The translations under genes and the position numbers were made by a program. A stretch of 64,000 nt of DNA. Origin: Alistipes sp. (lineage in GTDB: Bacteria; Bacteroidota; Bacteroidia; Bacteroidales; Rikenellaceae). Below the pieces are notes generated by a model. It ran no database searches, was not told where the DNA came from, and saw nothing but the letters and a program-made list of their open reading frames with translations. The stretch's first letter is position 1, and every line of letters starts with the position of its first letter. The DNA is taken from contig JAJQED010000017.1 in assembly GCA_021201825.1 (NCBI GenBank), forward strand, positions 124,001 through 188,000, in the 5' to 3' direction. Below, piece by piece: positions 63,157-64,000 of this stretch.

Positions 63157-63657
63157 TTGAAAAGGATTGGCATTCTGTCGGATACCCACGGGTTTTTCGA
63201 CGACAAACTGCGCCGTTTTTTTGACGATGTCGACGAATTGTGGCATGCAGGCGACATCGGCAATCCGGAAACCGCCGACTTGATCGCCTCTTTCAAGCCC
63301 CTGCGGGCCGTTTACGGCAATATCGACGGTGCGGAACTACGCAGGATGTATCCTAAAACCGATATCTGGAATACCGAGGGAGTTAAAACGGCCATGACCC
63401 ACATCGGGGGTTATCCCGGCCGGTACGATCGGGAAGTTTATTCTACGGTCCTATCCCATCAACCGGGCCTGTTAATCGACGGCCATTCGCATATTCTAAA
63501 AGTAATGTTCGATAAAAAGAACGACCTGCTGTTCATAAATCCCGGGGCAGCCGGCATTTATGGCTTCCACAACGTACGGACCGCCGTACGGCTGGAGATC
63601 CACGGGAAAGAAATGGCTAACCTCGAAGTCGGGGAATGGCCCCGGGGAGCGAAATAA
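63157..63657 (+). CDS. YfcE/MJ0936-type metallophosphoesterase
   Basis: 166 residues, apparently starting with TTG at 63157, since no ATG precedes the first metal motif. Metal ligands: ILSDTHGFFDD (Asp, His), LWHAGDIGN, AVYGNIDGA and INPGAAGIYGFHN, plus LLIDGHSHILKV. Members hydrolyse phosphodiesters with two metal ions. It is coupled to rpiB. Confidence 0.85.
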   Translation: MKRIGILSDTHGFFDDKLRRFFDDVDELWHAGDIGNPETADLIASFKPLRAVYGNIDGAELRRMYPKTDIWNTEGVKTAMTHIGGYPGRYDREVYSTVLSHQPGLLIDGHSHILKVMFDKKNDLLFINPGAAGIYGFHNVRTAVRLEIHGKEMANLEVGEWPRGAK

Positions 63658-63870
63658 ACCCTGCAAAAACCCGTTTTAACAGTATCCCGAACTTTTCTAT
63701 AAATATTTTTTCCCAGCACAATACGGGCGTTACCGGGATCTGGTCCGGAACAGCGGACTGTATATCCAATTCGGCTTGTAATTTGTAAAGAATCGGCGTT
63801 TAAATGTAATATCAGGGCGTTTTTTTCCGTTATTATATCGACTTCAATCGAATAAAAATCACGGAAAAAT

Positions 63871-64000
63871 ATGCAAATTAAAATGTCGAAGACGCTTCGC
63901 AGGCATCTCGATGCGGGAATGCTCGAAGCCCGGCGGACCGGAAATGTCCCTGTAATGCTTGACCTGGCATTTCTCTCCCTGGTAAAGGAGGGAATGTCGC
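63871..64000 (+). CDS. Start of a gene cut by the window end, possibly Clp N-terminal domain-like
   Basis: The first 43 residues, beginning MQIKMSKTLRRHLDAGMLEA, are open to the edge. The pattern SKTLRRHLDAGMLEARRTGN followed by a hydrophobic helix and LVKEG loosely resembles the first helices of a Clp-N (R) domain, as in ClpC. Too short to be sure. The 210 bases before it (63661-63870) are AT-rich and show no gene. Confidence 0.4.
   Translation, partial: MQIKMSKTLRRHLDAGMLEARRTGNVPVMLDLAFLSLVKEGMS

Overview
The window is a stretch of chromosome from a member of the Bacteroidota, most likely order Bacteroidales and perhaps Rikenellaceae/Alistipes-like (the family is inference). Three things point there. 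The gene families are characteristic: BatD/BatE, NigD-like and DUF4465 lipoproteins, a lipidated TamA-like protein (TamL type), FloA with a short NfeD, and ECF sigma with a barrel-type partner. Promoters repeatedly match the Bacteroidota -7 box TAnnTTTG, with TTG about 20 bases upstream in the best cases. Shine-Dalgarno signals are poor. Coding density is high. I see no rRNA, tRNA, insertion sequence, prophage or CRISPR array, so this is mostly core chromosome.

Layout. 0-6.3 kb: a divergent ACT-domain protein, then lysC-lysA, an EamA transporter, aroQ and pyk. 6.4-10.1 kb: a polysaccharide flippase facing a ptb-buk acyl-phosphate pair. 10.2-13.5 kb: batD-batE-recR. 13.6-17.2 kb: an unknown protein, class I fumarase and class II aldolase. 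17.3-23.3 kb: a DUF1801 gene with an apparent one-base frameshift, a double GNAT protein, and a leftward operon of metal ABC permease, lptF/G, ribBA and fmt. 23.4-30.4 kb: mtaB, then a kinase-less HAMP sensor with trkH and a SPOR-like protein, then nfeD-floA. 30.5-33.4 kb: a cobalamin riboswitch followed by two surface lipoproteins and an outer-membrane barrel. 33.4-41.4 kb: a small acidic protein, an MscS channel, a possible SLOG-fold protein, a DUF3352/MORN protein, zupT, purE, hpt, queE and an FtsB-like protein. 41.6-51.9 kb: lon, valS, an MsbA-like ABC exporter, trpS and a ClC channel. 52-58.4 kb: MATE, a cytidylate-kinase-like protein, TamL, a nitroreductase, dapF and a small acidic protein. 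58.4-64 kb: an alpha/beta hydrolase, a NigD-like lipoprotein, an ECF sigma factor with an anti-sigma/barrel fusion, rpiB, a YfcE-like phosphodiesterase, and the start of a gene running off the end.

How they fit. lysC, lysA and dapF cover the aspartate to meso-diaminopimelate to lysine route. fba, pyk, fumarase and ptb-buk are central and fermentative carbon metabolism. purE and hpt sit back to back over a palindromic promoter core. BatD/E, LptF/G, TamL, the flippase and the MsbA-like exporter concern the envelope. TrkH, ClC, MscS and ZupT handle ions and osmotic balance.

Most worth following up: the riboswitch-controlled lipoprotein locus with no TonB receptor beside it; the anti-sigma/outer-membrane-barrel fusion; the HAMP-only sensor fused to a potassium-uptake operon; and two divergent promoter regions built as inverted repeats of the -7 element, one followed by an attenuator-like hairpin ahead of hpt.
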